This document shows positions 1-11,310 of a stretch of 64,000 nucleotides of DNA, piece by piece. The stretch's first letter is position 1; each line of letters opens with the position of its first letter. The translations under genes and the position numbers were made by a program. Below the pieces are notes generated by a model. It searched no databases. It was not told where the DNA came from and worked only from the letters and a program-made list of their open reading frames with translations. Source of the stretch: Bordetella avium (GTDB taxonomy: Bacteria; Pseudomonadota; Gammaproteobacteria; Burkholderiales; Burkholderiaceae_B); the NCBI RefSeq assembly GCF_034424645.1, contig NZ_CP139969.1, forward strand, positions 3,162,001-3,226,000, read 5' to 3'.

Positions 1-590
1 TCACGCGCGAAGGCCGCCAGATCCGGCAGGCGGGCCATGGTGCCGTCAGGTTTGAGGATTTCGCAGATAACCGCGGCGGGCGTCAGGCCCGCCATGGCCG
101 TCAGATCGCAACCGGCCTCGGTGTGCCCGGCGCGGACCAACACGCCCCCCAGCACGGCGCGCACCGGGAAAATATGCCCAGGCTGCACCAGATCGCTCGG
201 GCGGGCATCGCGCGCCACCGCCACCTGGATGGTGCGGGCACGGTCCGCGGCGGAGATGCCGGTTTCGACACCTTCGGCAGCCTCGATGGATTGCGTGAAA
301 TTGGTGCCGTACCGCGTGCCGTTACGGCTGGCCATCAAGGGCAGATCCAGTTGGCGGCAACGCTCTTCGGTCAAGGTGAGACAGACCAGACCGCGCCCGT
401 GGGTCACCATGAAATTGATGGCTTCGGGCGTGACGAACTCTGCCGCCATGACGAGATCGCCTTCATTTTCGCGGTCTTCTTCGTCAACCAGAATGACGAT
501 GCGGCCTGCGCGCAGCTCGGCAATGATTTCGGGAACGGAAACAATGCCAAAGTCCGACTCAGCGGCAGCGGGGGAAATCTGATCAGTCAT
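1..590 (-). CDS. ribB: 3,4-dihydroxy-2-butanone 4-phosphate synthase (N-terminal part, runs off the window)
   Basis: The product converts ribulose 5-phosphate to 3,4-dihydroxy-2-butanone 4-phosphate plus formate, the four-carbon precursor of the riboflavin ring. The reading frame begins at the ATG at 590 ([12 protein letters not shown]) and continues beyond position 1. The acidic metal and substrate loop [10 protein letters not shown] lies near residues 37-46, and the HTEA segment of the active site follows near residue 160. About 196 residues are visible, so I cannot tell whether this is a stand-alone RibB or a RibBA fusion with a GTP cyclohydrolase II-like domain. I looked for an FMN riboswitch in the leader and did not recognise one. 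Confidence 0.93.
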   Translation of the reverse strand, partial: MTDQISPAAAESDFGIVSVPEIIAELRAGRIVILVDEEDRENEGDLVMAAEFVTPEAINFMVTHGRGLVCLTLTEERCRQLDLPLMASRNGTRYGTNFTQSIEAAEGVETGISAADRARTIQVAVARDARPSDLVQPGHIFPVRAVLGGVLVRAGHTEAGCDLTAMAGLTPAAVICEILKPDGTMARLPDLAAFAR

Positions 591-1223
591 GGTTGGATAG
601 ACAACAGACAGGCGGGAAAGTCCCGATTTTACCGCCCTTGGCCGTTCGGCGTCCCGCAGGCACAATGCGGCCCGGGGCGCGCCGCTCCCAGCGGCCTGCC
701 AGGCCCGTCATGATGAAGAGAATTTCATGCTGTTTTCGCTGCCCTGCCCGCGCCGGCAGCGGCGCGGGCAGGCCTGGAACGGGCCGGTGCAGCCTGCCGA
801 CTTCCCTCTTACGCTGGCGGGTGCGCTGCCATGGTCCGTCTGTGGCCAATGGGCGCCCTGGTAGGCGAAAATAGCGCTATCCCCATGCCTATGACCCTCG
901 CCCCTTGCATGAAAACCCATTATTGGAACGATGCCCCCACGCTCACCGCACCAGGCCCGAGGCCAGGGCGCTAGCCAGTCCCCCCTCGATGCACGTGGCT
1001 TGGGCGGCAACCGCCGCATAATGCGGCGGCTGTTGGAGCACGAGCTGGGCCAGGGCGCGCTCATGTTTCAATGTTTCCCGCTGTCGGTCGGTGTGGCCCG
1101 CCCCCCCGCCCCACCGCAGCACGTACAAGCCTGCCCCCGTCAGCGCAGCACGCGGCGGCGAGGGCTTTGCCGAAATAGCCAAGCGGCTGCGCGCCGCGCG
1201 GCGCAACCACTGAGACACACTAT
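591..1223. other. Non-coding stretch between ribB and the IclR gene, with one strong hairpin
   Basis: This 633-base stretch separates divergent genes. It holds a perfect 12-bp GC-only inverted repeat at 743-754 and 761-772 around a six-base loop, with no T-run on either side, so it is not a standard terminator. It lies in the ribB leader region. The open frames that cross the stretch have no recognisable products and no good ribosome sites. I see no riboswitch consensus. Confidence 0.5.
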
Positions 1224-2021
1224 ATGGCTACTGCCAACGACGGCCGCCGCAGCATCCAATCGGTCGAGGTGGGCTTTCCGCTTCTGGCCGCCCTGGTCGA
1301 CGCAGCCCGCCCCATGACGCTGCGCGATCTCGCCGCTGCCGCCGGCATGACTTCCGCGAAAGCTCACCCCTATCTGGTGAGTTTCATCCGTGTTGGCCTG
1401 GTCCTGCAAGACAGCGTGAGCGGCCATTACGAACTGGGCCCGTTCGCGCTGCAAATGGGGCTGGTCAGCCTGCAAAGACTGGACCCGGTGCGCATGGCCC
1501 TGCCCGAGGTGGCGCAGTTTCAGGCAGGCATCGGCCATACCGTCGGCCTGGCGGTGCTGGGCTCGCACGGCCCGACCATGGTCCACATCACCGAGGCCAG
1601 CTACCCCGTGCACGTAAACATGCGACAGGGTACGGTGATGTCCATGCTGAACACCGCGACAGGCCTGGTGTTCGCCGCCTGGCTTGCGCCCAAAGTGGCC
1701 GAGTACTACATCGCCCGCGAACAAAACGACACCGCGGTGACGTCCACCCTATCTCACCCCCTGAAGTCCGCCAGCCCCGAGCATTTGCAGGCCATGCTGG
1801 CCGATATCCGCGTGCATGGCATGGCGCGCGCGGTAGGCAACCCTCTGCCCGGTGTGGACGCCCTCTCGGTGCCGGTGTTCGACCATACCGGCAAGCTGGT
1901 GCTAGCCATTACCGCCATCGGCCCCAGCGGCCTGTTTGATGTGTCCTGGCAAGGCAGTATTGCGCAGCCGCTCTTGCAATGCGCCCACGCGGTTTCACAC
2001 AAACTGGGGTGGCGCCCCTGA
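1224..2021 (+). CDS. IclR-family transcriptional regulator
   Basis: This 265-residue protein has the length and two-part plan of IclR regulators. An N-terminal winged helix-turn-helix occupies about residues 8-75 (SIQSVEVGFPLLAALVDA, then TLRDLAAAAGM and the recognition helix region), and a C-terminal ligand-binding domain of about 170 residues follows. Members usually control catabolic or acetate-related operons with a small acid as effector. No catabolic operon adjoins it: ribB is divergent and the CYTH-CHAD gene lies 267 bases downstream, so the target cannot be read from context. It starts at the ATG at 1224. Confidence 0.85.
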   Translation: MATANDGRRSIQSVEVGFPLLAALVDAARPMTLRDLAAAAGMTSAKAHPYLVSFIRVGLVLQDSVSGHYELGPFALQMGLVSLQRLDPVRMALPEVAQFQAGIGHTVGLAVLGSHGPTMVHITEASYPVHVNMRQGTVMSMLNTATGLVFAAWLAPKVAEYYIAREQNDTAVTSTLSHPLKSASPEHLQAMLADIRVHGMARAVGNPLPGVDALSVPVFDHTGKLVLAITAIGPSGLFDVSWQGSIAQPLLQCAHAVSHKLGWRP

Positions 2022-2288
2022 GCGAATCCGGCCAGAGGCCCTAGGCGCTGCGGATGCGCCGCTGAACGCGCACCGCAGCCAAACAGCGATCCCGCCTAGG
2101 GGGCATGCCGGCGGCCGATGCGCAAGCGACCCGGGAATTATCGTGATTTCGCTATTTTTAGCGGGCAGTTTATTCAGGTTAGGCGCTTTTCTTTGATGTT
2201 TCTTGATTTATTTCCGGAATATGACCAGTCATCAAGATAAAGCTGTGCCATGATTACCATTCCGACTTTTGCGTAGGCAAGCCCCGAC

Positions 2289-3875
2289 ATGTCAGAACAA
2301 GAGTTGAAACTGCACGTTCCCGCCGCCTCGGTCGAAGGCGTTCGACAGGAAATCGCCGGACGGCAGGCAACTCGCCTGCCCTTGCGCGCCATGTATTTCG
2401 ATACGCCAGAGCGCGAACTGGTCAAGGCACGCATCGCGCTGCGCTTGCGCCAGGAGGGCGAAAACTGGGTTCAAACCGTCAAGATGCCCGGGGCCAACGC
2501 CATCACCCGCATCGAGCTGAACCACGTCAGGCCCGGCCCGGTGCTGGATCTGTCGGTGTATGCCGGCACAGCCGTGGGCGATGCGCTCGCCCGCATACAG
2601 GGGCAGCTCGGGGTGCGCTACGAAACCGATGTGCAACGGCTGTTGTGCAAATTACGCAGCCGGGAGGGCAGCGTCGAAGCCGCGCTGGATCTGGGCGTGC
2701 TGCGCGCGGGCGGCCTGGAACTGCCTATCTGTGAAATTGAGTTCGAACTGATGTCGGGCCGGCCCGAGGCGATTTTCAGCATCGCCCGCGGCTGGCAGCA
2801 ACGCCACGGCTTGGTGCTCGATGTGCGCAGCAAGTCCGAGCGCGGCGATGCCCTGGCGCAATTGGCCGCCCAACTAGCCCTGGCTAACGATGAGGCGACG
2901 GCGCAACAAATCGTGGCGCGCTTCTGGGCGCCACGCGGCGCACGCGCGGTGGCCTTGACCCCGGACCTGACGCCCGAACAGGCCATGGCCCGCGTGGCCG
3001 ACGAATGCCTAGAGCAAATTATCCGCAACGCCGCGATGGTGGCCGAAGTGGATACCGCTGGCGTTTATCAGGCGGGTAGCGCCGAACACGTGCATCAGCT
3101 GCGGGTAGGAATGCGGCGCCTGCGCTCGGCCTGGCGTCTGTTCGAAGGCGCCATCGAAACACCCCCGGAAACCCTGGATGCAGGCATCCGCGAGTATTTT
3201 GGCGCCCTGGGCGCCAGCCGCGACCAAGATGTGCTGGCCGACACCATCGCCCCCCTGCTGAGGCAGGCGGGCATGCCCGACATCCCCACCGAGCCGGTCG
3301 CGCGTGGCGCGGACGCCCGCTCCCTGTGCAGCGGCGCGGCCCTACAGGGCTGGCTGCTGGATCTGTATCAATGGAGCATGACGGTGCGCGCCGCGCCCGT
3401 TGACCTGCCCTTGCCCGTGGTGGTCGAAGGACAGCCCTTCGAGCCTGCCATCATTCCCCTGGATGCCGCGCCCGCCCAAGCGCCGCTACGGCCTTTTCTG
3501 ATTCGCCGCCTGCGCAGATGGCATAAGCAAGTCGTGACAGAGGGCATGCACTTCAGCGAACTGGACCTGCCCACGCGCCACGAGTTGCGCAAACGGGCCA
3601 AACGCCTGCGCTATGGCCTGGCCTTCGCCGAGTCGCTGCTGCCAAACGCCCGCCTGCGCAGTTATCGCAAGCAACTGGCGCTTGTGCAGGAGCTGCTGGG
3701 CGAGATCAATGATCTGGCCGTGGCGGCCGAACACTACAAAACCCAGATTCCCCTCCATCCGCAGGCCTGGTTCGCCTTAGGCTGGATTGCCCTGCGCCTG
3801 GAGCAATTGGCGCAACAGGCTCAACCGGCCTTCGAGAAACTGGCCAAAGACAAACGTTTCTGGAAAGCGGCCTGA
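2289..3875 (+). CDS. CYTH and CHAD domain protein, probable inorganic triphosphatase
   Basis: The 528-residue product begins with the ExExK signature of CYTH phosphatases (EQELK, residues 3-7). The CYTH tunnel domain spans about residues 1-200 and a CHAD helical domain about residues 240-528, with conserved histidines (VHQLRVGMRRLRS, and HELRKRAKRLRYG near 432). Relatives such as E. coli YgiF hydrolyse tripolyphosphate with a divalent metal, and CHAD domains bind polyphosphate. The gene stands alone, convergent with ftsY. The CYTH call is firm; the triphosphatase activity is taken from the family. Confidence 0.88.
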   Translation: MSEQELKLHVPAASVEGVRQEIAGRQATRLPLRAMYFDTPERELVKARIALRLRQEGENWVQTVKMPGANAITRIELNHVRPGPVLDLSVYAGTAVGDALARIQGQLGVRYETDVQRLLCKLRSREGSVEAALDLGVLRAGGLELPICEIEFELMSGRPEAIFSIARGWQQRHGLVLDVRSKSERGDALAQLAAQLALANDEATAQQIVARFWAPRGARAVALTPDLTPEQAMARVADECLEQIIRNAAMVAEVDTAGVYQAGSAEHVHQLRVGMRRLRSAWRLFEGAIETPPETLDAGIREYFGALGASRDQDVLADTIAPLLRQAGMPDIPTEPVARGADARSLCSGAALQGWLLDLYQWSMTVRAAPVDLPLPVVVEGQPFEPAIIPLDAAPAQAPLRPFLIRRLRRWHKQVVTEGMHFSELDLPTRHELRKRAKRLRYGLAFAESLLPNARLRSYRKQLALVQELLGEINDLAVAAEHYKTQIPLHPQAWFALGWIALRLEQLAQQAQPAFEKLAKDKRFWKAA

Positions 3876-3900
3876 GCTGCCGTCAGAGCCGCCAGGAAAA

Positions 3901-3930
3901 GATCAACCCGGCGCAAGCCGGGTGTTGATC
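3901..3930. terminator. Hairpin between convergent CYTH-CHAD gene and ftsY
   Basis: An inverted repeat pairs 3901-3912 with 3917-3930 around a GCAA tetraloop with a two-base bulge. It lies 25 bases after the CYTH-CHAD stop and overlaps the last base pairs of ftsY. There is no long T-run, so its role as a two-way terminator is an inference. Confidence 0.45.
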
Positions 3931-5236
3931 AGTCTGCCAGCAAGGCCGAGGCAAACTCCTCGGCCACAAAGGGTTGGAGGTCTTCCAGACCTTCGCCCAC
4001 GCCTATCCAGTAAACCGGCACAGGGCGCACGCCCTGGCTGCCCGCGGCGACAGCCGCCAGCGTGCCGCCCTTGGCGGTGCCATCGAGCTTGGTGACGACC
4101 AGGCCGGTGAGCTGAATGGCCGCATCAAAGGCGCGAATCTGAGCCAGGGCGTTCTGCCCGGTATTGCCGTCGATGACCAGCAAGACCTCATGCGGCGCGG
4201 CGGCGTCGGCCTTGCCGATAACGCGACGGATTTTCTTGAGCTCTTCCATCAAATGCAGTTGCGTAGGCAGGCGCCCGGCGGTGTCGATCATGACCACGCC
4301 TGCAGCGCGTGCGCGACCGGCGTTGACGGCGTCAAAGGCCACGGCGGCCGGATCTCCGCCATCTTGGGCGATGACGGTGACGTTGTTGCGGCTGCCCCAC
4401 TCGACGAGTTGCTCGCGCGCGGCGGCGCGGAACGTGTCTCCCGCAGCCAGCAAAACGCTGGCGCCCTGGCGCTGGAAGGTATGCGCCAACTTGCCGATAG
4501 ACGTGGTTTTACCCGCGCCGTTCACCCCAGCGATCATCACGACCAGCGGCTGCGCACGCTTGAGGTCGAACTGGCGTTCAAGCGGTTTGAGGTGATCGGC
4601 CAGCAACTGGCGCAAAGCGGCCTTGACCTGCGCAGGGTCCTCGATGCGCTCTTTCTTGACTCGGGCTCGCAGCGCGGTCAGCAATTTGTCGGTCGCTTCG
4701 ATACCGGCATCGGCCATGATGAGGGCCGACTCCAGCTCCTCGAACAGGTTTTCATCGACTTTGACGCCAACAAAAATGCCGCCGATGCTTTGCCCGGTGC
4801 GGGCCAGGCCCTGCTTGAGCCGGCTGAGCCAGGAGGCCTTCTTGGGTGCAGGAACTTCGGGGGCGGGGACTTCGGGTGCCGGTGCTGCGGGCGCGGGAGC
4901 TTGGGCCGCAGGCGGGCTGGGCGGCGCAAGGGCCGCCACCGCTTCGGCGGCTACGGGTTCGGCCACAAGCGGCGCGGGTGCCGCAGGCATCGCGGGCGAG
5001 GCCGGCGCAGCAGTCTGAACCGCCACGGGCTCGGCCGCGACCGGCGGGCGAGGCGGCGCGGCAGCAGGCGGAACCGCCACAGGCGGCTCGGGGGCCACCG
5101 CCGGGACAGGCGGCGCCGCGGGCGCGATGGAAGGCGGCGAGACAGGCTCGGCGGGCTGAGCGACGGGCTCCGGCGGCGGCGCGGGCGTGGCTGGCGCGGC
5201 GGGCGGAGGGGTCTTTTTCTTGAAGAAGCTGAACAT
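3929..5236 (-). CDS. ftsY: Signal recognition particle receptor FtsY
   Basis: FtsY is the membrane-associated GTPase that docks the SRP-ribosome complex at the Sec translocon. I place the start at the ATG at 5236 (MFSFFKKKTPP), the usual FtsY N-terminus, although the frame stays open upstream. The 435-residue product has about 135 residues of proline/alanine-rich linker, then the helical N domain and the G domain with GVNGAGKTT (P-loop), DTAGRL and TKLDGTAKGG. The linker is Pro/Ala-rich rather than strongly acidic as in E. coli. It is divergent from rsmD with 105 bases between starts. Confidence 0.96.
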   Translation of the reverse strand: MFSFFKKKTPPPAAPATPAPPPEPVAQPAEPVSPPSIAPAAPPVPAVAPEPPVAVPPAAAPPRPPVAAEPVAVQTAAPASPAMPAAPAPLVAEPVAAEAVAALAPPSPPAAQAPAPAAPAPEVPAPEVPAPKKASWLSRLKQGLARTGQSIGGIFVGVKVDENLFEELESALIMADAGIEATDKLLTALRARVKKERIEDPAQVKAALRQLLADHLKPLERQFDLKRAQPLVVMIAGVNGAGKTTSIGKLAHTFQRQGASVLLAAGDTFRAAAREQLVEWGSRNNVTVIAQDGGDPAAVAFDAVNAGRARAAGVVMIDTAGRLPTQLHLMEELKKIRRVIGKADAAAPHEVLLVIDGNTGQNALAQIRAFDAAIQLTGLVVTKLDGTAKGGTLAAVAAGSQGVRPVPVYWIGVGEGLEDLQPFVAEEFASALLAD

Positions 5237-5341
5237 AGTAAAAGTATATTCGGGATCGCGCCCTTGCCGGGCGGCAATGGCGGGCAGCAGCCACCGCAGA
5301 CGCCCGAGGCGGGCTACTATTCGCGCCAGGAGGGTCTGTTC

Positions 5342-5962
5342 TTGAAGCAATCCGCAAGCGGCGCACGCGCCATTCGTATCGTTGGCGGCCAATTCCGCCG
5401 CACCCCAATCACCGTGCCAGATGTTCCCGGCCTGCGTCCCACCCCTGACCGGGTGCGCGAAACCCTGTTTAACTGGCTGACACACCTCTGGCACGGTGAA
5501 TTCCGCGACAAACGGGTGCTGGATCTGTTCGCCGGCAGCGGTGCGCTGGGGCTGGAAGCCGCCTCGCGCGGCGTGGCTCAGGTTCAGATGGTTGAGCGCG
5601 ACCGGGGCGCGGTATCCGCGTTGCGCTCGCTACGCGACAAGCTCAAAGCCGAACACATCCGCATTCATGCCGGCGACGCCCTGGCGGCGCTGGAGCGCAT
5701 GGACGCCTCGCGCTTTGACCTGGTCTTGCTCGACCCGCCCTTCGGCCAGGGCTGGCTGGCCCGTCTTTGGCCGCTCTTGCCAGCGGTGCTCGACGAGAAC
5801 GCCCTGGTTTATGTCGAGTCGGAAACCCCTGCCGAGGCCCCCGAGGGATTCGACGTTTTACGCGAGGGCAAGGCCGGCGCCGTCCATTACTGCCTGCTCC
5901 AATTTGCTGCAATGCGGAAAACGGAGAATAATCCGGGTTCGGAGGATGGTGTAACACCATAA
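5342..5962 (+). CDS. rsmD: 16S rRNA (guanine(966)-N(2))-methyltransferase RsmD
   Basis: RsmD methylates G966 of 16S rRNA from S-adenosylmethionine. I choose the TTG at 5342 because a full AGGAGG sits at 5328-5333 with eight bases of spacing and no ATG fits; the product is then 206 residues. The SAM-binding segment LDLFAGSGALGLEA and the catalytic DPPF motif are clear, as is the RPTPDRVRETLFNWL region typical of RsmD. It is followed 21 bases later by coaD, the usual neighbour in many proteobacteria, suggesting one transcript. Confidence 0.94.
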   Translation: MKQSASGARAIRIVGGQFRRTPITVPDVPGLRPTPDRVRETLFNWLTHLWHGEFRDKRVLDLFAGSGALGLEAASRGVAQVQMVERDRGAVSALRSLRDKLKAEHIRIHAGDALAALERMDASRFDLVLLDPPFGQGWLARLWPLLPAVLDENALVYVESETPAEAPEGFDVLREGKAGAVHYCLLQFAAMRKTENNPGSEDGVTP

Positions 5963-7995
<2,033 letters not shown>

Positions 7996-8001
7996 CAACC
8001 A

Positions 8002-8406
8002 TCAGGCCTGCGAAGGGCGAAGTGAGCCGGCAGGCCAGCTCACCGCTCCCATATCGGGATGCACCTTGAGCAGGCGCGCGGGGATGCCCAGATAATGCGA
8101 CAGCCAGGCGGCCGCCAAATCGCCTTCGTCCACGACATCTACCACCTGCTCGCCGATGCGTAATTGATAGCGCACGCTATCGTCGTCTTCGATGACGTCC
8201 AGCGGAATATCCAGCCGCAGCATGCCCGGCGCCGTCAGCACTAGATAACCCAGGCGCAGCTCCACGCTGATTTCCGCCAGCCTGGGGCACAGCCCGCGAT
8301 CCAGCCATTGGCCGGCATCGTTGCTGATCAGCCAGCGGCGCTCGTAAGCGGCCGCCTCGGCTTGAGCCGTCTCGCCGCATTCCGCGACAGGCTGAAATCC
8401 GCTCAT
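8002..8406 (-). CDS. Stand-alone MOSC N-terminal beta-barrel domain protein
   Basis: The 134-residue product reads as the beta-barrel that precedes the MOSC sulphur-carrier domain in mARC/YcbX-like proteins (ERRWLISN, CPRLAEISVELRLG, APGMLRLDIPLD, AAWLSHYLGIPARLLKVHPD). The molybdenum-cofactor-binding MOSC half, normally another 130-150 residues, is absent: the frame stops after a short unrelated tail and the convergent transporter gene begins six bases away. It starts by a four-base overlap inside the AsmA stop. It may be a truncated gene or a domain kept on its own; function unknown. Confidence 0.7.
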   Translation of the reverse strand: MSGFQPVAECGETAQAEAAAYERRWLISNDAGQWLDRGLCPRLAEISVELRLGYLVLTAPGMLRLDIPLDVIEDDDSVRYQLRIGEQVVDVVDEGDLAAAWLSHYLGIPARLLKVHPDMGAVSWPAGSLRPSQA

Positions 8407-10883
8407 CGATTGAGCACACCCTTGAGGGCCTTGCCCACATTGCTCTTGCCGCCCTTGGCGCCCAATGCGTCTTTGATCGTGCTTTCCAGGCCACGCTTGA
8501 TCAGCACGCTGGCGATTTCACGCCACTGCACGGTGTAGACCGGCTTCTCGAAGCTGCCGCTGATGAGCACAGGCACCGGCAGATTGCGCAGATCAGCCAG
8601 CTCTTTGCCTTCTTTGGCGGTATTGGTGACCCGCGCAACCACCACGAAATCGAGCCCGCTATTAACGAAATCGATGATGGCCGGGCTGCCCTGCGACACC
8701 CGCAGGAAGTCGGTCGCCACATCCAAGCGCTTGACCGTGCCCACCCCCTTGGCCAGCGTCATATCGGCGTCCATGGCCGTGAAATCGGTTTGACGACTGC
8801 TGTCAGAAGCAAAGCTATGGTTTTCGCCCTGGCCATTGACCAGCGATTTGAGATCTTTGAGCGTTTGCGAGAGATTGATGCCCTTGACCGCGCCCTCGCG
8901 CAGACGCAGTTGCACCGTGCCGCCCAGATTGCTGGTCAGGGCATAGCTGTTATTGCCCGCCGTGCTCAGATCGAGCGCAAGGCTACCGTTGCCCGACAAG
9001 GTATTGCGTTTGGCGACATCCATCAGCAGCGGCTCGATGGCCACGCCCGTCAGGTTGAGCTTCGCCGCCATTTTGTTGCCCTCGGCGGCATTGACCGACA
9101 ATCCCCCGGCCAACTTGCCGTTGTAGAGGTCGGCGCTAATGCCAGAGATATCCAGCTTGCCGTGGTCGAGCTTGATGCTGGCGCCCACCTGGGCGGCTTT
9201 CAAGCCCCGCATCACCAGTTGGCCGATCTTGACCGTGCCATCGGCGCTCGGGCCTATCAGCCCGGACAGATTGATGCTGTCGTCGCGCGGTTTGGCGGGC
9301 GCGGCAGGCTTGGCTGGCGGCTTGGACTCTTCTTGCTTGCCATCGGCCGCCGGCTTGACCGGCAGGGCAGGCATGAGCTTGTCGAGATCCAGCGTATCCA
9401 CGGCCAATGCAAACTTGAGCTGCGGCTGCGTGGTCAGTTGGGCAAGATCAGCCATGAGGTCAAACTTGCCGCCCTCGAGCACCGCATTGATTTTGGCGCT
9501 AGCCTGATCCTTCAGCAGGTCTGCCGACAGACTACCGATCACGGGAATCTGCAGACTGCCCTTGGGCAGCGCCGGGTCGGTGATATTGACATCCCCCTTG
9601 AGCGCGGCAAGACTGCCCGCGCGCTGCGTCAGGTTGAGCGACACCGGCGACGCGAACACCGTCTTGACCACGCGCTCGCCCTGTTTGACGGCGGCGTCGA
9701 TCTTGGCTTCTTTGATGTCGAGTTCGGCGGCATTGCCGCTGATGCCGGTCAGGCTGAAACTCGCGTCCAGCGAAGGATTGCGGATGCGGCCCGTCAGGGC
9801 ATCACCCCCCGCCGAAGTGGGCGAGATATGCAGACTGGGGGTGTCCAGCGCAAACTCGAAGGGGCCTTCAGGCGAATTGCCCTTGGCGCGTGCCGCCAGT
9901 TTGTCGATCTGCAACTGCGCCTTGTGCGGGTCAACCGAAAGCTTGGGCATGGCCACACTGGCTTCCACGCCTGTCAGCCTGGCCGCGGGATGGGTGACAT
10001 CCCCCTGGAACACGACTTCCAGGCCGGCCACATCCAGCGATGAGCTGGCGCCATTGAAAGCCAGGTTGCCACGCACGGCGAGGCTCTTGGCCTGAGCGCT
10101 GGGCAACTTGCCCTCCATGCGCAAATCCAGGCGCTGAGCCGAATAGCGTTTGGCGGAGGGGTCCAGGCGCAGCAAAGCCTGGCCAGTCAGGCCGGCGTCA
10201 AAACGCGGGTCGCCGCCTTCAACGCGGGCATTGAAGCTGACATCGAAGGGCTGATTAAACGTCACGCGGCCCGTGTTGGCATTGAGATGCGTGACAGAAA
10301 CGGCCATGCCGCTCAGCGCATCCTGCAATTGCAATTCGCCGTCTTTGAGATCCAGGCCGGCGATATCGATCTGCATGCTGCGCGGCGCGCTCACCGTGCC
10401 GCTCGACAGCGCCTGCGCCGCGCCGGCGATGGCGCCGACCGTGGCCTCGGCGGCATTGGCGGGCACTGCGGTGCTCGGCTCCACGCCACCCACGAGGTTC
10501 TCGAAATTGAACTGGCCGCTCTTTTCGCGCGCGATGCGCGCCTTGAAGCCATTGATGGTGACGTGATCGACAACCAGATTGTTGGACAGCAGCGGCCAGA
10601 CGGCCACGGCCAGCCGCATGCTGTCGATGGAGGCGAAGACCTCGGGGCTGTTGGCTTCCGACAAGGACACGCCCTGCACGGCCAGGCCGATGCGCGGGAA
10701 CAGCGAAAGCTCGATTTCGCCTTCGATCGTCAGGGTGCGGTGATAACGCTCCTGGACCAGTTCCTCAAGCTTGTACTTGTAGGCATTGGGGTCAAATGTC
10801 AGCAAAAAGATGGCCAGCCCTACGACTGCCACCAGTACCAACACCACCAAGCCTATCAAAATGCGCTTGAACCACGTCTTCAT
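8403..10883 (-). CDS. AsmA-family protein
   Basis: The 826-residue protein starts at the ATG at 10883 (MKTWFKRILIGLVVL) with one N-terminal membrane anchor at about residues 7-29, followed by a long beta-rich periplasmic region. The AsmA signature FDPNAYKYKLEELVQE follows the anchor, and the C-terminal AsmA_2 region contains the GAVKGINLSQTLKDLKSL stretch. AsmA-type proteins are bridge-like lipid-transfer candidates between inner and outer membrane. An Ala/Pro/Lys-rich segment near residues 510-535 splits two halves. Its stop overlaps the downstream MOSC_N gene. Confidence 0.9.
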   Translation of the reverse strand: MKTWFKRILIGLVVLVLVAVVGLAIFLLTFDPNAYKYKLEELVQERYHRTLTIEGEIELSLFPRIGLAVQGVSLSEANSPEVFASIDSMRLAVAVWPLLSNNLVVDHVTINGFKARIAREKSGQFNFENLVGGVEPSTAVPANAAEATVGAIAGAAQALSSGTVSAPRSMQIDIAGLDLKDGELQLQDALSGMAVSVTHLNANTGRVTFNQPFDVSFNARVEGGDPRFDAGLTGQALLRLDPSAKRYSAQRLDLRMEGKLPSAQAKSLAVRGNLAFNGASSSLDVAGLEVVFQGDVTHPAARLTGVEASVAMPKLSVDPHKAQLQIDKLAARAKGNSPEGPFEFALDTPSLHISPTSAGGDALTGRIRNPSLDASFSLTGISGNAAELDIKEAKIDAAVKQGERVVKTVFASPVSLNLTQRAGSLAALKGDVNITDPALPKGSLQIPVIGSLSADLLKDQASAKINAVLEGGKFDLMADLAQLTTQPQLKFALAVDTLDLDKLMPALPVKPAADGKQEESKPPAKPAAPAKPRDDSINLSGLIGPSADGTVKIGQLVMRGLKAAQVGASIKLDHGKLDISGISADLYNGKLAGGLSVNAAEGNKMAAKLNLTGVAIEPLLMDVAKRNTLSGNGSLALDLSTAGNNSYALTSNLGGTVQLRLREGAVKGINLSQTLKDLKSLVNGQGENHSFASDSSRQTDFTAMDADMTLAKGVGTVKRLDVATDFLRVSQGSPAIIDFVNSGLDFVVVARVTNTAKEGKELADLRNLPVPVLISGSFEKPVYTVQWREIASVLIKRGLESTIKDALGAKGGKSNVGKALKGVLNR

Positions 10884-11310
10884 TGCTGCCCCGTCGAGAC
10901 CTCGACTTGGAAGATTTCCAAAGGGCCGGCCCAAAAAGAGCCGGCGCGTTCTCTGTGACCACCCTCCAAACCACACCCGGCCACCCAGAGCGGCAAGCCA
11001 GATCGGCCTGTCCACGCGAAGCGGGGGCAAAGCTGGGGTTGCTGGAAAAGGGCGCGGCCAGACACGATGAGTGCCAGATAACGCTATCGTAACAAATCAG
11101 GGGCATGTCAAAGAGCAGAGCCCTGATTCAACAGGCAAAAAACCTGTCGAGTGCGCAAGCATAAGGGAAAACACCGGTAAGCACAGAGATAACATGCGCT
11201 GATTTTGGCGGCTTTTCTGCATGCCCCCGTTCGCATCCCCTTGCGCCATGCCTGGTCTTGGAACGAAGCCAGCCCCTACCGGACAGAGTCATTTAGAATC
11301 CTGCCCCATC
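10884..11310. other. Intergenic region upstream of asmA and the DUF2946 gene
   Basis: This 427-base region separates the divergent AsmA and DUF2946 genes. Overlapping open frames on both strands show no recognisable product. A small hairpin (CAGG and CCTG around an A-rich loop, near 11135-11154) is the only structure I can see. Promoters for both genes presumably lie here, but I cannot assign them. Confidence 0.4.

Noticed and set aside
591-900. FMN or cobalamin riboswitch upstream of ribB
   Set aside because: I compared the minus strand with both consensus sets; some GC-rich pieces look alike, but the conserved boxes are not in order.
3974-5341. Long plus-strand frame running into rsmD, suggesting a fused protein of about 660 residues
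   Set aside because: The first two thirds are antisense to ftsY and give Arg/Gly-rich shadow protein; rsmD has its own AGGAGG-TTG start at 5342.
8790-10043. 417-residue plus-strand frame
   Set aside because: It is the exact antisense shadow of the AsmA gene, with no family motif and a composition typical of GC-rich shadows.
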